Of a DNA stretch of 64,000 bases, positions 62,703 to 64,000 are shown piece by piece (position 1 is the stretch's first letter; every line of letters begins with the position of its first letter). Made by a program: the position numbers and the translations under genes. The notes beneath the pieces were generated by a model, which made no database searches, was not told where the DNA came from, and saw nothing but the letters and a program-made list of their open reading frames with translations. This DNA comes from Streptomyces sp. NWU339. Its GTDB lineage: Bacteria; Actinomycetota; Actinomycetes; Streptomycetales; Streptomycetaceae. The stretch covers positions 16,065 to 80,064 of the forward strand of contig NZ_QFRK01000031.1 of the NCBI RefSeq assembly GCF_003143855.1, in the 5' to 3' direction.

Positions 62703-64000
62703 CTACGGGCGCCAGGACTTCAGGACGGCCTCGTAGAGCTCCTTGTCGGTGAGTTCCAGGGGGGACGGGCCGGCGAGGAAGTGGGCCGTGTTCGGCGTCT
62801 TGAGCTTGCGGAGGTAGTCGAAGGCCTTGTTCTCCGGGTCGCCGAAGGCGACGAAGGAGAAGAAGACCGCGGGGTGGGTCTTCGCCGCCTCGGTGAGGGC
62901 CTGGGTGGCGGGGGTCTTCGCGTCGGGGGCGCCGTCCGTCTGGAAGACCACCAGGGCGGGGGTGCCCGCGGGGGCGGCCTTGTCGTGCAGGGCGAGGACC
63001 TCTGCCACGGCCGCGTGGTAGCTGGTCCGGCCCATGCGGCCGAGGGAGGCGTGCAGGGTGTCGATCTTGTTCTCGTGGTCGGTGAGGGTGAGCTCGCCGG
63101 TGCCGTCGACCTCGGTCGAGAAGAAGACGACCTTGACCGTGGTGGTCCCGGGGTCGCTGGTGAGGTGGGCGGCGAGGGCGAGGGTCTGCTCGGCGAGGGC
63201 CTGTGCGGAGCCGTCCTTGTAGTACGGGCGCATGGACGCGGAGCGGTCGAGCACGAGGTAGACGGCGGCGCGGGTGCCGGTGAGGCCGTGCTCCGCGAGG
63301 GTGGTGGCGGCGGCGGTGTGGGCGGTGGTGAGTGCCTGCGGCAGCGAGGGGGTGGTCGGCTCGGCCTCGGCTTCGCCTTCGGCCTCGGTGTGGTTCCCGC
63401 CCGCACCACCCGTGCGGCTCTCGTTGTCGGGTGCGGGTGGCCCCTGGGGGGTGTCCTCGCCGTCGGCGGGTGCGGGCTCCGGTTCCGGTTCCGGCTGTGC
63501 TTCCGGGGCGGCATCCGTCGCGGGCTCCGGCTCGGCTTCGGCCTCGGGCTCCGCCTCCGGCTCGGGTGTGGCCTCGGGCTGAGGCGCCGGCTCGGCTACG
63601 GGTGCCGCCGCGACCTCGGCCTCGGGGGCCTCGGGCGCGACCTCGGGCTTCGCCTCCGGCTCAGGTGTGGCCTCGGGCTCGGGTGCGACCTCGGCTTCGG
63701 GCTCGGGAGTCGGCTCCGGCTCGGGTGAGGTCTTGGTTTCGGCCTCCGCCTTGGGCTCGACCTCGGCCTCCGCTTCGACCTCGGTCTTCACCTCGGGCTT
63801 GGCCTCGGCCTCCGCCTCGGGGGCGACCTCGGGCTCGGGCTTGGCCTCGACCTTCGTCTCGGGCTCGACCTCCGCTTCGGGCTCGGGAGTCGGCTCCGGC
63901 TCGGTTGCGGCCTCGGGCTCGGTTGCGGCCTCGGGCTCGGGGGTCGGCTTCGGGGCAGGGGTTTCTGTCGGGGGAGTGGTCGAGGGGGGCGGGGTGGTGG
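62703..64000 (-). CDS. vWA domain protein with Glu/Pro-rich repeat region (N-terminus outside window)
   Basis: The frame is open to the window edge; at least 430 codons are visible. The first ~200 visible residues are a low-complexity acidic region of PEPEA, EAEV and PEVAPE units, probably a disordered spacer or wall-spanning stalk. The last ~205 residues are a von Willebrand A domain of the TerF type, with MIDAS motif DRSASM and FQTDGAPD. TerF-like proteins occur in tellurite/stress (ter) clusters, where vWA domains bridge partners through a metal. What precedes the repeat cannot be seen. Confidence 0.8.
   Translation of the reverse strand, partial: TTPPPSTTPPTETPAPKPTPEPEAATEPEAATEPEPTPEPEAEVEPETKVEAKPEPEVAPEAEAEAKPEVKTEVEAEAEVEPKAEAETKTSPEPEPTPEPEAEVAPEPEATPEPEAKPEVAPEAPEAEVAAAPVAEPAPQPEATPEPEAEPEAEAEPEPATDAAPEAQPEPEPEPAPADGEDTPQGPPAPDNESRTGGAGGNHTEAEGEAEAEPTTPSLPQALTTAHTAAATTLAEHGLTGTRAAVYLVLDRSASMRPYYKDGSAQALAEQTLALAAHLTSDPGTTTVKVVFFSTEVDGTGELTLTDHENKIDTLHASLGRMGRTSYHAAVAEVLALHDKAAPAGTPALVVFQTDGAPDAKTPATQALTEAAKTHPAVFFSFVAFGDPENKAFDYLRKLKTPNTAHFLAGPSPLELTDKELYEAVLKSWRP

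Overview
The window is high-GC chromosomal DNA of a Streptomyces. The evidence is GC-rich third positions, many GTG starts and ATGA/GTGA gene overlaps, a Bpa proteasome activator, mycothiol- and actinobacteria-type families, and a perfect parS site. The gene order (two Ser/Thr kinases, a second bkd cluster, a DacA-type carboxypeptidase, aspS, metG) recalls from memory the oriC-proximal core of the S. coelicolor chromosome around SCO3820 to SCO3791. No tRNA, rRNA, CRISPR array or intact insertion sequence was seen.

Layout. 1-5.1 kb: an incomplete membrane-anchored protein, bpa, and two divergent Ser/Thr kinases. 5.7-9.5 kb: a branched-chain 2-oxoacid dehydrogenase operon (E1 alpha, E1 beta, E2) ending in a strong terminator. 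9.6-10.6 kb: a BRO-N protein with a tandem-repeat coiled coil. 10.8-33.7 kb: an accessory catabolic island between core genes. 33.7-50.7 kb: housekeeping and small conserved genes (carboxypeptidase, GntR/MFS pair, mycothiol-dependent isomerase family, amidase, M18 aminopeptidase, acyl-CoA dehydrogenase, SseB-like, pirin, AI-2E family, PAS-GAF-PP2C-HATPase regulator, parS, aspS). 50.7-54 kb: a large secreted FG-GAP protein. 54-60.6 kb: a scrambled, deletion-prone segment between two 241-bp identical direct repeats. It holds a DISARM-like drmA/drmB scar, truncated and chimeric genes, an ECF sigma/anti-sigma-like pair and a toxin-antitoxin pair. 60.4-64 kb: a PH-domain gene, metG and the 3' part of a vWA protein.

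The catabolic island is the most interesting part. Its left module has IclR, a CoA-transferase, a citrate-synthase-like lyase and an aconitase homologue, all overlapping by 4 bp, opposite an MHS-type transporter and an MmgE/PrpD protein. This looks like uptake and retro-Claisen cleavage of a citrate-like polycarboxylate. Its right module has a second CoA-transferase/lyase pair, an acyl-CoA ligase and an HsaA-like flavin monooxygenase on one strand. On the other strand are P450, ferredoxin, ferredoxin reductase, a two-subunit intradiol dioxygenase, a crotonase, a thioesterase, and a flavin reductase fused to an IclR-type effector domain. A shared operator, TGTTG-N6-CAACA, sits on the promoters of both arms. 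I infer a pathway that oxidises and opens an aromatic ring, then cleaves the resulting polycarboxylate as CoA esters. The substrate is not determined by the sequence.
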